64,000 bases of DNA from Linanthus parryae (taxonomy: Eukaryota; Streptophyta; Magnoliopsida; Ericales; Polemoniaceae): assembly GCA_023055425.1 (NCBI GenBank), contig JALGPY010000005.1, positions 78,657,495 through 78,721,494 of the forward strand, written 5' to 3'. Positions 1 through 11,727 of this stretch are shown here, piece after piece. A program made the position numbers and the translations under genes. Positions within the stretch are counted from its first letter, which is position 1; each line of letters begins with the position of its first letter. The notes under the pieces were generated by a model. The model ran no database searches and was not told the origin of the DNA. It was given only the letters and a program-made list of their open reading frames with translations.

Positions 1-1398
1 AAGATTGCTAGGAGGCATGAAAGGAAATTCGGAAGATGAGAAAATTTCGGGAATGGCCTAGAAGAATGAGGAGAAGCAAAGTTAGAGGAGCAAAAATGAC
101 CAACCTTCACTATTTTGATGATATCTTGAGTTCTACAAGACCTGCTATAGTGAGACCGGAGCCAAATGAAAGTAGACTCAAATATCTTTCCAACGGTATG
201 TCACCGATCTCAATCAAAGGCTGGAAAATAAATATATGGTCCTCAGAAGATGACACAAAAGCAAAGAAGAGTTGGAAAAGTTCACTGGACCAGTCTTCAG
301 TATTTAGGATGTATATAAAGTTACATATAAATTTTTAGATCAAGGCATACGTAATTTGAAATTTGACATTCAAGGATTTCCAACGATATAAGATAGGCCA
401 AAAATTTAGTCCGGAAGAGGGAGAAAAGGCCCGCGCAAGATCAGCTTATGAAATATGTCTGAAAATTGCAAACTAGAGGGGCTGAATTGCAAATTCGGCC
501 ACAATACATTAAAAATCGTGCCCAGCCCTATACATCACGAGTTTTAGGACCTAAAGGCAGAGTAGGCTGCGGGAGAAAAAGAAGAACACGTTGGTGGAAG
601 GCTTGGAGCTTGGAGTTCGTCGTGAGAGCGAGGATTCCATCGATTGATCTCTCTTTCTCTATCTTTTTCATTGTTTTTTTATCATGATCAACATAAACCT
701 CATCGTGTTGATCATTAATCTCAGTAGCTAAGTTAAATATCGGGATTTCTCAACGGTAGCTAGGGTTTGAAACCGTGTTTGGTGAATTATGAGTTTTATT
801 AATGTTTGATTGAACTTAATAGATGATGAATGTTTTTGCTATGCTTAATTCTTGTTCATAATCCATCTTTGTGTTGTTTGGCCATCAATATGAAGATTAT
901 AGGTAATACGTTAGTGAAAGCAACAAATTTTCTGGATATTTGAATTAAGCACGTAGTCACGGGTTAGAGAAATCAACCACAGAATGTGAACATTGAGTAG
1001 AATTAGATGATCGTCATTATATGTTTTAGGGATAATTATAACTCGGTAACTCGGTCGTAATTTGACCTAGGCATAGGAAGCTAGCTTGGTAACTCGGTTA
1101 GCATTATTGCTCATTTGGCAAATCAAATCATCATCTGTGTTTCAGAACGTAATTCGTTAACGGTGGAAAGCTAGTGAACCTAGAGAAAATCCTGATATTC
1201 GTCTCTCGTATTAATCTCCGTTCTAATCATTAGCTTTTTATTTACTTTCTTAGATTAGTTAAACAAATTCTCTTGCTTCACCGCATTAAAGTTAATCATC
1301 CTAATTGATTCACGACAAGTCGTTTATGTTCGATAAACTCGTTTTTCCGGATATTATCACACGCGACAGTCGTACACTTGTGGTTGAATCGTGTCAAG
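1..1398 (+). mobile_element. Tat-type Ty3/gypsy LTR, 5' part outside window
   Basis: This stretch matches, in reverse orientation, the LTR at 54344-55962. Shared blocks include the start (SKVRGAK frame), the GAGGGAGAAAAGGCCCGCGC block at 418, and the tail with CACGACAAGTC near 1312. The copy ends near 1398 at TCGTGTCAAG, followed by TTTTTGG. That resembles the LTR-to-primer-site junction TCAAGTTTTTGGCGCC seen at 8361 in the Athila-like element, but the primer site itself is degenerate here. Positions 36-338 are open for 100 codons and resemble the translation of the other copy. The Tat assignment is inferred from the polypurine-tract context near 2730. Confidence 0.6.
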
Positions 1399-2739
1399 TT
1401 TTTGGTTGTTTATCTGTTTGCTATCCAATGTGTCTTGCATAGCCAGTTACATGTAGGATGTTGAGGTTGTATTGTGAGTCAGTATTGTGATTTTTGTTAA
1501 GTTTTTATTTATATTATCGTATTGAGTAGAGTATTTTATATTCTGTTTGCACTTTTAAATAATTGAGTCTACCCACCAGAAAAGAAAAAAAAATCGAGTT
1601 TAGTAGTGTCAAATTTTTTCGAGTCAAAACCTTGCATATAGAGTTAGGACTTATGAAAAAATGAAAAAAAAAATGAGAAAATTAGTAAATCCATAAAAAC
1701 TGAAAAAATTGAAAATTTGAGAATAATGCAATTGAAGATATTGAAACGGAATAGAGCTTAGTGAATGAATCCTTTTGAGTGGGAAGTGACGTAGTAGGGA
1801 AACTTTTATTCTTCAATATTTTGTGTAGATGTGTCCCTAAGGATGTCGTGGGAATTTTTCGGAAGTTGTGAAAGAATGACATGTAAGTATACCTTAGTTC
1901 CTATAGTGTGCTAATTAGATTGAGTTTTATTATAGCTGAATATTCTGTTTTCAAGTGGAAACTTGTGGTCTCTTGTTGATCTGGGGTGGACCTTTGTGTT
2001 GAGTTGGTTTCATATGGTATGGTTGCCTCAGCCTAAGTGAATTTGAGGGGCGTACACCACCATCCCTTACGGTGGTCACATGAGTTAACCGAAAAAGCCC
2101 ACACTCTCTAGCTCACGGTTGAAAAGACAGAGCAAATATGTGCTTAAATGGAAAAAAATAAAAGAAAGTGCTCAAATAAGAAGAACAACAAAATGAGTTG
2201 AGCTTAGAGAGGAAAATTAGAGTCAAGCCTTATTTCATAGAAGTTGTGACTCCCTTCACCGGGAAAATTTGCAGTCAGAAGCAATAAAGGCTAACAGGGT
2301 TTGAAAACCTCAGATAATTCGGCGAAGAAAGGCTACATTGAAATCTGATCTGAATTAGACTGAATGAAGCTTAGGACGTGCTTGTGTCTTGGTTTGAATT
2401 GGCGGAAGAAATGTGACACCTTAGTGAGCTTTTGCATATATGGAACCGGTTTTTGACTTCAAATTCTTGCTACGTGGATGTGAATTTCATAAGGATTAGT
2501 GAAAGCTTGATGATTTTCAGCTGATGATAGGGAGATTGCCCATTCTTGCCAAAAAGAGAAATTCGATGTTTTTTTCAAATAATTATTTTAAGATCGAGTC
2601 TAGATTTGTATTTGCATCATCTTGCTGCATTTATAGTGTCGTGAGTCATGTTAGAGTCGTTTGACTCTTGTTGGCTAGTAGACAAATAATTGCAGTAGAT
2701 GAGACTTTGCTCGGAACGCGCAAATGGTAAGTGTGAGGG
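1399..2739 (+). mobile_element. non-coding interior of the Tat-type element
   Basis: This is the 1.3-kb interval between the two LTR pieces. I find no gag or pol reading frame. Its 3' end (about 2590-2739) matches the region next to the other LTR copy (reverse of about 55963-56110). It includes a block reading TTTGCTCGGAACGCGCAAATGG followed by a purine-rich GTGTGAGGG tract at 2731-2739, the expected polypurine tract of Tat/Ogre-type elements just before the 3' LTR. With about 1.3 kb and no genes, the copy is either internally deleted or a non-autonomous derivative. Confidence 0.5.
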
Positions 2740-3098
2740 TATTTGATAACTCCTTAGTTGGATTCATCTTCCGTATGTAATACATTGCTATTTGTGTGCG
2801 TTTCGGTGAAAAGTGATGTAATTTAGGTCAATTCTTGTGAAGAATGAGGTTGTTGTGATTTATTGCTAGTCCGGGCGTTTCTATGCGCTTTTAGAAGTTA
2901 TTTGTCAAATATAATCGCTTGGTATGCTTTTTCATGTTGTCATGATATGAAAGGATGCTAAAAGATTGCTAGGAGGCATGAAACGAACTTTGAAAGATGA
3001 GAAAAGCTCGGAAATTGCCAAGAAGAATGAAGAGAAGCAATGTTAGAGGAGCAAAAGTGACCAACCTTCACTATTTTGATGATATCTTGAGTTCTACA
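2740..3098 (+). mobile_element. Tat-type 3' LTR, truncated at 3098
   Basis: This starts after the polypurine tract with TATTTGATAACTCC. Positions 2961-3098 repeat positions 1-137 with scattered substitutions (AAGATTGCTAGGAGGCATGA is common to both). The match stops at 3098, where a new LTR begins with TGTACTATCCCGC, so this LTR was interrupted by a later insertion. The remaining part of the LTR was not found downstream. Confidence 0.6.
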
Positions 3099-4944
3099 TG
3101 TACTATCCCGCATTTTTTAATCCAATATTTTTTATCTTAATATGATTATGTTAGTTTTTTTTACATGATTAATTTAGATGAGAGATGTCAATTATTAATA
3201 AATACTTTGTTTGTTAGTATTTATGAAGGACATATGTTGGAGCAATGATAAGTTGGAGTCTTTCTAGAGATTTCATAAAATTTGGGTTGAATTTATTTTT
3301 AGGATATGCTAGAAAAGTATACAGTGGGGTCTATTTGAAAATATAAGATTTACTAGGTACATATGTAGAATATAGGAAAAACATCATAATATCTAGCATT
3401 CAAAAAATATTATTAAAAAAAAGGAAGTAATAAAATTTTATTGTCTTGTCCCAAAGTGTTGTCATGTAGAAAAACAAATTGTATTATCTTGTCAAAATGT
3501 GTGGTCTAATCTTGTTGGTGATGTGACAATACAAGAAATTATTGTCAAGTGTTTAAAAAAATGTATATTATGTGTTGTCTAATCTTGTTGGTGATGTGAC
3601 TACACAAGGATGTGTTGTCTTGCCTAAAAGATGTGTATTGTCTTGTCAAAAATATATGTTGTCTAATCTTGTCCAATTCTTTAGAGGCTAAAAACAACTC
3701 TTTTTAAATAATTAGTTCAAAATTTAATATTTATGATGTGACCACACAATGTAGTATTTATGGGACATGTCATGATGTAGGAAGTTGATACTTGAACACA
3801 AAGTACCAAATTAAAAATTAGAACAAAGAAGAATTTTATATTAAACTTACTATTGCAATGAAAATTCTTCATGGAACTCTCACTATAAATAGCACCTTCC
3901 CACATTATGACCAACAAGAGAGAAAGAAGGAGGAAGTTAGAAAGAAAAATAGAGAGATAGGCTACGGTGAGGAAGAGGAAGAAAAGAAGAAGAAAAAAAA
4001 AAAGACAGAAACAAAGAGAGAAATAGAGAGAATGGTGTATGGGTGGGAGAAGATAAAAAGGGGGAGAAGTTGTTAAAATTTTTGGAGCACCAAAACTATT
4101 GGAGGAAGAATCATTCAATGCCTTGTTTGGTGGCGACTCTTTTAAGATTCATTTGGAGCATTTATTGGAGCTATTCTTGAAGTTATTTGGAAGACATATT
4201 TGTGAGAATGAGCACTCTTCACGTGTACGAATGCAGGGGCGCTGTGAGTAAAAATTATTATTTTTAGCAAGTTATATTCTTACTAAGTTATGATTTTCTA
4301 GAAAGATTTCATTTTCTGTTACGTAAATTTTAGAATTTGTGAATCATGTTCCAACAAAGAATTTTTTTTTCCCGCTCTATGAATTTGAAATAATCTTATG
4401 AATAAGATTAAAACTTAACATTTTGTGCTCCCCTTTAATAAAAATTTACTATTTAAGTATATTATGTGGTTTTATTACTTGGAAAATGTGTGTCATAAAT
4501 ATTATTTAGACACTTTGAGATGACGTTATGCCTTGGGACACTTGAGTATTTTCTGGCCCGGCCATCGGGATATAATAGATGGTTTTCTCATTTTCTGGCT
4601 CGTTCGCAGGGATATAATATGCGATGTGCCACAAAGATGGCGTATTCTGGACATGTCAAATTTCTGTTTGATACGATGGTTACCAATGGCATTAACTGAA
4701 TCTGAAATTCTGTTATCCGTTACGAGATATTTGATAAATGATATGTTCAGTATTAAAATTTCTGGCATTCTGGAAATATTCTGAATATGAGTAGTTTGGC
4801 ATCATCTGAAAAGTATATTTTTTAAGTTTTCAACAAGATTTCTACACGGTTCAAACCACGTGAGTTTTGTTCGAGGCCTTGGTGGCCGGTCTCGACCCTC
4901 GGTCTCGACTTAATCAACAGGGTCCGAGAAAGTGGGTCGTGACA
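3099..4944 (+). mobile_element. 5' LTR of a Ty3/gypsy-like element
   Basis: The segment starts TGTACTATCCCGCATTTT, the kind of start seen in Tekay/Del-type gypsy LTRs, exactly where the older Tat LTR homology stops. It ends GGGTCGTGACA at 4944, three bases before a methionine-tRNA-type primer site. A TATA-like CTATAAATAG lies near 3883 and is followed by purine-rich leader-like DNA (3915-4070). The ORFs in this stretch on both strands look like chance frames in the low-complexity purine tract. The exact family is an inference; no matching 3' LTR is visible. Confidence 0.6.
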
Positions 4945-4947
4945 ACG

Positions 4948-4962
4948 TGGTATTAGAGCCTG
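4948..4962 (+). promoter_or_regulatory. primer binding site, methionine tRNA type
   Basis: TGGTATTAGAGCCT lies three bases after the LTR end GTGACA. It differs by one base from the standard plant PBS TGGTATCAGAGC, which is complementary to the 3' end of initiator methionine tRNA. It fixes the direction of the element (plus) and the LTR end. Confidence 0.75.
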
Positions 4963-7340
4963 GTTCGAGTTGGGTACGTTCATAAGAACTTTTTGGATAA
5001 TTATTATGAGGTTGATGAAGGTAATGGTTTGAATAGATTGGAGCTTGGCAGTAATGTTTTTGGTTTTGCAGTCCACCGTATAGTTTTGAAATTATATTAC
5101 GTAGAATTATTGGAGTTATGTAGTAAAAGAGTAATTTTTCTGGACATATGGATTTAGAAATAGGTGATATCTATAGTTTTGGAGTTAAGTCAATCTTGGG
5201 TATGATCTAGTTTACACTATATTAAATGGTCGGGGTTTGAAGTCATATTTTGATTTAAGCTTGCTTGGCGAACCTTGGGTAGATTAATATTGTTGAAATT
5301 ATACCATATTGGGGGTTTCTTAGAAGAATTTTGCATTTAATGTTGAGCTTCTTGTCTAAAAGTATGATCACTAGAGTCCTTGTGGTTGAATTTGGAGTTC
5401 TTGGAATCACCATCGTATGTTGGACGACTCCTTTGGAGATGCTTGACTTAGGACTCAACAATACTTGCTTAATTTAAGTTATGTAGTTATTTGTAAATAG
5501 TAACTTATAAATTAGATCATGTAACAATTTCTAAATATTAAACGAAAAATATTATTTATCTTCCTTAAGTTTACAAAAGTTTGGGGTTTGTGTTGGAATG
5601 AAATAATTGACTATGAATTGAGAAACTATCAAGAATCATTTGTCAAATAGAATAAACATTAGTCATGAAGAATGGAATTGTTAATTGACATGTATACTTT
5701 TGGGTTTGAGGTATCTGATGTAAGCTAGTATGTTAGTATTTCTTAGTGTGAAACAGAATTAACACTTTTGGATTATAGAGTACAACAACAACAACATCAA
5801 CAACGACAAAATCCTCTAATGTCGATTATCTTGGTTGAATTTTCCATGACATCTCAAATGAATAATTATTAAATCATAATAAAAAAAATATTATTCATCT
5901 TCAATATATTTGGGTTAACTAGTAAGCAGTCTTTTGGTTTAGCAGAGATATGTTAATAAGATAAAATGAATACTCTTTACTATAGGATTAAAAAAATAAA
6001 TCATAAATGGGAGTTTCTTTCGAATAGTAATAGTGTTATTGCATACGAATTAATATTTTTCTTATAAGAATCGGGAGTGTGACACCAACTTATTCACAAG
6101 TTTAATTAATCTATATGATAAGGAAGTTACATCCTATTTGGTGAAAGTAAGGTTTGCGGTAACTTATTCGGAGGCTAAGAGAAAAATGACTGTAGTAATA
6201 AAATATTGGTCAAGTTGACCCTTCACTGAAAGAAAATTATAATTTGGGTTGACAACATAGTCACTAATTACTTTGTGATATAAGGTCTAGATATCGGATT
6301 TCATTTATTTACTCAAGAGCAAGAAATTGGTGCCATTGTGCAATATGATCTTGATGACTATGTTAACCATGGAAGCAAACAATATTAATCTTCTGGAATG
6401 TAATTAATAACATTGGTTTATTGACAAATAGTTTCTTTATCAGATACATACTAATATTCGGTTGTCGACAGCTGAGCGATAAACTACCTTGGTCAGAAAG
6501 ACCTATCCAATAGATATGTCGATTTAAAATGTTTCGGGAAAAATTTCTATTTTATTGAAAGTTTCTATTTAGACACATTTTTATGGAAGGGCATGCTCTT
6601 TTTTTCAAATACTTGGGAGTTATGATGTGTATGAAAATTATAGTGTTGGTTATGGCACAATTTAGTGAATATTGGAATGAATATGGGGGGTAACTAATTA
6701 GCTCAATGTCATTAGAAGATAAGTCAGGGAGCGTGACTACACTATGTTCTTCTCTTACTCCTTTTGGAAATTTAAGATCATGATATATGTGTCAAAAGGT
6801 TATTAATGAGTTAGCAATTTTACCAAGCCGTGTTATGCAGCACTGAGAATATTTGAATTTTTTTTTACGCATAAAAGATTTCTTGTTAAGGTAAAACAAG
6901 CGCTAAAAGTTTTTTGATGAGTAATAGTGGTGGTTTGGTTGATGCGTTTGATGATTGTAATTGAAACTAAATTTATAATGTGATTCTCTATGAAATTATC
7001 AAATGAGGCATGAAGTCAGCCTTGCAGTTTTCTTATGGAGTAATTATAGAGTCCATTCAGGGTGAATGAAACTAAAGATTAAATAGAAGTCGTGAGATTG
7101 GATTGTTGGAGAAGAATAGTTTGAAATTTTTGAGTTTATGATTAATAAATTTGAGGTCTATTCTTATGGAATGGTTCTATAATGTTATTATAATGTGTGA
7201 TGCTTAGTGCTTCTGTCTCGAGGAAAATAAATAGTTTCGGTAATGTTAAGATTTTAAGGTAACACGTATACCTACAAAAAAAATCATATTGATAATGAAT
7301 TATTGTTTTGGCGCAATGATTTTTAACATGAATATTTGGT
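4963..7340 (+). other. decayed, AT-rich retroelement interior; no gene seen
   Basis: After the primer site a gypsy gag would be expected, but frames are short and no gag, protease or reverse transcriptase motif could be read on either strand. A short CAA-rich stretch lies near 5787-5806. The segment is either heavily decayed or contains later insertions I cannot delimit. Confidence 0.4.
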
Positions 7341-7344
7341 GGTC

Positions 7345-8360
7345 AACTAATAACGCCCAAGTAGGGGTTATCTTATAGCCTGAAAAGACGTGTATGTGTG
7401 CTGGAAAACCGCGTTTTAGCCAGAATTCACCCTCAGAAAGCCTCGGTTTTAGGAACAAGATGCTAATTTTCTCTTCGTAAATTTCTGCTTATTTGAATAA
7501 TTTCGAGATATGATTGCGGGTTTGTTCATGTTGTCTTTACAGGAACAGGTTCGGGAAGTGCATTGGGATGCGTGCCGAGACAGAACCGGGTTCGCCTCGG
7601 GAAACATGCAGAAAATGCTCAGAGCAGGATTTGACCGAGACTGGTACAAGGGAGAGCGGAACAGAAAACGGAAAGACTGTAGGAGAAACGGCCAGTGAAA
7701 ACCGACCGAGAAAGGAGAAAATGCCAAAACCCAGAATTGCTACAGACCCGAGCCGGTAGTGAAAACGTCCGGTTAGGGTTAGGAAGAGAAGACAGGATTT
7801 AGCACCTTACCCCGATGGACCGACCAGAGAAGGGGAGTTAGGACTAGCCTGAAAACGTTGAGACCAACTGTTAGAGAATCTGACCCGGGCCATCAGGACA
7901 GGTCAGAAACCCTAACAGCCTTAGAACGAGACTGCAGATTTAGGCAGCTTAACAGGAATCTGACAGTCTGCAGGATTGTGATAACGTGCAGGGAAAGAAA
8001 AGATACTGCACAATTGGTACGTGGCACGGATAACGAGGCTGCTGTGTGTTTTCATATCAAAACTAGGACGAAAATCTATAGAGACCCTAGGGGATCCTGG
8101 ATTATAGTATCTCAAACCCTAGTTTTACAGCCTTAAGATTATTCAGAAAATTCTCACAAAAAGATTTACGTTTCAGTTATTTACTTTCAATACTTAGTTC
8201 GGAAACAAACTCTCAAAATATTCCTCCTTTTTACACTCTGCAACTTAAAACTGATTAGTAGAAAAACCTGCAAAGTCCCTGTGAGATCGATAATCCGAGT
8301 TGAAAATACTCTCTATATTACTTGATTCGTATACTTGCGAATAGCACGCTAGAAAGCGCA
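7345..8360 (+). mobile_element. 5' LTR of an Athila-like Ty3/gypsy element (left edge approximate)
   Basis: The right edge is set by AGCGCA at 8360, followed by TCAAGTTTT and the Asp-tRNA primer site. The left edge is placed near TAACGCCCAAGTAGGGG only because composition changes there; it may be wrong by tens of bases. Base composition is clearly richer in G and C than the DNA to the left. No second copy (3' LTR) was found downstream. ORFs at 7449-8136 on both strands overlap each other and resemble nothing known. Confidence 0.5.
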
Positions 8361-8369
8361 TCAAGTTTT

Positions 8370-8387
8370 TGGCGCCGTTGTCGGGGA
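8370..8387 (+). promoter_or_regulatory. primer binding site, aspartate tRNA
   Basis: TGGCGCCGTTGTCGGGGA is the complement of the 3' end of plant tRNA-Asp plus CCA, with one mismatch. Asp-tRNA priming is characteristic of Athila and related gypsy elements. It lies about 9 bases after the presumed LTR end. Confidence 0.85.
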
Positions 8388-8505
8388 CTTTTTAGGGTTT
8401 ATTTAGTAGTCGGAATTAATTTCCAAAGTTTTTATTTTTTTATTTTATTTTTTATTTTTATTTTTTTTGTTATCTCACTGCTCTTGAGATCTCTATTTTT
8501 TCAGG

Positions 8506-11196
8506 ATGGGCGACAATACCGAGAGAACGCCAGAACTGCCCGAGACACGTACTCCAGCCGAGATGGCTCGGTACATTGAGGATTTGATCGCAGCAGGTTT
8601 TGCTGCCCGTAACAACCAGAGGACGTACAACAGGTCTGGAAAGGCGTAGGTGGAAAACTTTGAGGTCCCTACGGGAGGACATGAGCCAGCTATTGTGGTG
8701 CCCGAGATCACCGCAGAACACTGTGACATCAAACCCTCCATCATCCTGACTGTTCAGACCCTCTGCCCGTTTTATGGCAAAGCCGACGAAAACTCGAACG
8801 ACTTCATCGGGAAGTTCGAGGACTACTGCAACAAAGTCCGGTATAAGGGAGTTGGAGCCGAGGCGCTCATGCTAATTCTCTTTCCGTACTGCCTGTACGG
8901 AGTGGCCAAAGACTGGCTCGAATCCCGACCACCCCGATCCATCACTACATGGGAAGGATGCTTGACGGACTTTTAGGCCAAATTTTACCCCGCTTCCCGG
9001 GTTATTCTACTACAGAGCGAGATTTTGTCATTTAAGCAGAAGATGGGGGAGACGGTGGTAGACGCATGGGACAGGATAATGAGATTGGTGAAAAGGTGCC
9101 CTAATCACGGTTTTGGAGATCAAAAGATTCTGCAGGTTTTCTACCATGCACTAGACGTGGAGAGCGCTGACAGGATTGACAGAGAAGTCGGGGGAAACTT
9201 CCTGTACCATGTGGACAAAGACGGTGCTTATGAGCTCATGAAGCAATTAGCCAAGCAGGACACTCGACTGTTTGACGATCGTAGGATCACGGCCCGAGCC
9301 GAGCCAGCAGAAGATGACCGGATAGATAATCTGGCCAAGATCGTGCAAGACTTGGTTAAGAAAGTCTACTCGGACAAGAAGGCCGTTGCAGCAGTAGGAG
9401 AACCTGATTTGGACGCGGCCATCGAGGGGCTCAGGACTGAGGATGCCAATTACGTACAGCAGCAGTGGGACCCGAGCCGGTACAGACTGGGTACGAGAGA
9501 TCATCCCGGGTTCCGTTCCGGAAACCCGAATTCCGCAATTTATGTACCGGGATTCCAGAACGAGCCACCGGCTCAGCAGGCCACACCAGTACCACAGGTT
9601 CAGCCAGGCCCATCTGCACAGCAGTACGACAGTCAGATGAAGAAAATCGAGTCCATGTTTCAGACCATAGAGTCCTGGTTTGCACACATGGACACCCTGA
9701 CAGCCAAAGTGCAGACGACCAAAACAGAACTGCGCGCTTTGGAGGTACAAGTAGGCCAGTTGGCACAGCAGTTAACGGAGAGACAACAAGGAAACTTACC
9801 CTCGACCACAGTAAATAATCCACGTGCTCATGTCAATGCCATCACCACTCGGAGTGGATTAGTACTACAGGATCCGCAGTACCCTAGCCATACACGTGCA
9901 GAAAAGTCGAATGAAATTGAACACGAAGTCTTTGGCCAGGATAACAGTTCAGCCGTAGGCCCCCAGCCGAAGGGCTCGGTTGAGCAGGATGCAGTGCAGA
10001 ATGAAAAGGAAGCTGAAACGGTACTTATCTCCAAGGAGGTGTCGTATCCTTCGAAGACACGGAAGAGGGATGATAGCAAGGACTACGCCAGATTTCTTGA
10101 GATGTTCAAACAGCTGCAGATCAACATACCCTTTGCGGAGGCTTTGGCAAAGATGCCCACTTATGCCAAGTTCCTCAAAGATATTTTGTATGGAAGGAGG
10201 CGTATGAGCGATTTCGAGACAATAAATCTGACGGCAGAGGTGAGAAATTGTGTGAAGAATGGGCTACCGAGGAAGAGGAAGGACCCTGGCAGTTTTGTCA
10301 TCCCGGTGACCCTAGGTAATGCTTACATAGGAAAGGCTCTGTGTGACCTAGGGGCCAGTATCAATCTGATGCCCTTTTCGATTTTCAAAACTTTGAAAGT
10401 CAGTGAACTCAGGCCCACCAGAATCAAGCTGCAGATGGCGGACAGATCCGTGAAGCAGGCTTACGGAGTTATTGAAGACATTCTGGTGAAAGTCGGAGAA
10501 TTGATTTTTTCGGCAGATTTTGTGATTCTTGACATGGAGGCAGGAGACGTACCACTCATTCTGGGCAGACCGTTTTTGGATACCGGAGAAGCCATGATAA
10601 ACTGCAAGAGCGGAGAACTGACTATGCAGATTAATGAAGACAAGGAGAAGTTCAACGTTTTCAAAAATCTGCAACTACCGAATTATTACGAGCATGAAGA
10701 CATCTACGCAGTGGAGGTAGTCGAAGAAGGCTGGGAAAACGAGGAGATGGACGAACTATGGGAAGAGATTGACAGAGTGGACAGAGAGAACGAGGAGAGA
10801 TTCCAGGAGGAGCAGGCCATGCAAGCTGAAAACCGGATCGGTTTACAGCTGGAAGAAAAAGGTGGACAGAAATTGGCCCTGGTCCTGTCACTCAAAGAGC
10901 CACCGACCCGAGAGATTAAACCGCTCCCGAGCCATCAAAGTTCGGCACAGCCAAAGCAGTTTCAAGTAGGTCAGACAGTACTTCTCTGCGAGTCTCGGAA
11001 GCAGTTTTTCACGGGAAAATTGAGATCTCGGTGGTCAGGACCGTTTATCATCAAAGAGGTACTTACTTGGGATGCGGTTGAATTGGAGAATCTGCATGAC
11101 AGTGCAACTTGCAGGGTGAGCGGAAACCGGGTCAAGCCATATTTGGGCCCAGAAGCAGACGTCAAGGTAAACCCTGGCGGTTTTGACGTCCCTTGA
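8506..11196 (+). pseudogene. Athila-like gag-protease fused to integrase C-terminal tail, two stops
   Basis: One frame runs from ATG 8506 (MGDNTERTPELPETRTP) to TGA 11196, broken by TAG at 8647-8649 and TAG at 8974-8976; after the second stop it is open for over 720 codons. The gag region includes PFYGKADENSNDFIGKFEDY and the retrotransposon gag block to about 9250. The aspartic protease carries DLGASINLMP (10344-10373) and ILGRPFLDTGEAMINC, the Athila variant of the D-T-G motif. The linker ends in EIKPLPSH (10935), which in complete Athila pol directly precedes reverse transcriptase. Here the next recognisable block (10966-11145) is the integrase tail, LLCESRKQFFTGKLRSRWSG through RVKPYLG. 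Reverse transcriptase, RNase H and the integrase core are missing, yet the frame is kept. The product would be non-functional for replication on its own. Confidence 0.8.
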
Positions 11197-11431
11197 GCAA
11201 ACATGAGGTAACAGGGTCGGGCCGTCGACCGTAAATTACAAGCGCTGGTTGGGAGGCAACCCAACGTAGTAAGTTAGTTTAATTTAGTTAAGTTTTTTTT
11301 AAGTTTTGAATTTTGAGAGAGGTAAGATGAGTGGGTATTAACTTTGAATTGAGCATGTGCAGATACAGCACAGCAGAAAACGAGAACAAAACGGAGCAGA
11401 AATACTTTGTGTGTCTCTTTTAAGCCCGTCT
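11197..11431 (+). other. post-pol region of the Athila-like element
   Basis: Downstream of the stop lies GCGCTGGTTGGGAGGCAACCC (about 11240-11260). A closely similar block follows pol in other Athila/Tat-type elements, in my recollection of the family. It contains an inverted repeat, GGTTGGGAGGCAACC. No coding frame of note is present. Confidence 0.45.
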
Positions 11432-11727
11432 TGTGCGTATAATACGCACACAGGGGGTAGTGAGAGAAAAAAAAATCTATGTCCAGGCTGCGGTGTGCGT
11501 ATTTTACGCACACAGCAACCACGTTTGCCAAAAAAAAAAAACTGAGAATTGCCACTGTCTGCGTATTTTACGCAGTCAGCAGCAATTTTCAGAAAAAAAA
11601 TGGCATTTTGCCTGCTGTCTGCGTATTTTACGCAGAACCTGCGTATTATACGCAGGCAGTAAGACAAACATCAATTTTTTTTGCATTTTTGTTCACTTCA
11701 GATGGCACAGTATGCGTATTATACGCA
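11432..11727 (+). repeat. array of six short hairpins, core GCGTA-NNN-TACGC
   Basis: Six imperfectly spaced dyads share arms GCGTA/TACGC and a 3-base loop (TAA, TTT or TTA): 11432-11450, 11493-11513, 11559-11575, 11619-11635, 11638-11656 and 11713-11727. Arm extensions differ between copies but remain complementary: TGTGCGTA/TACGCACA, GTGTGCGTA/TACGCACAC, CTGCGTA/TACGCAG, CCTGCGTA/TACGCAGG. Runs of A or T separate the copies. In one plus-strand frame the cores read C-V-F-Y-A or similar, but I consider the DNA/RNA dyad the more likely selected feature. Confidence 0.8.

Noticed and set aside
3858..4118. KKE-rich ORFs on both strands
   Set aside because: They lie in a purine tract of an LTR leader; low complexity.
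9247..9823. overlapping minus and plus ORFs inside the Athila-like gag
   Set aside because: Shadow frames of the real gag reading frame with GC-rich third positions.
11432..11727. CRISPR-like array
   Set aside because: Eukaryotic context, irregular spacing, very short palindromic cores, no cas genes.
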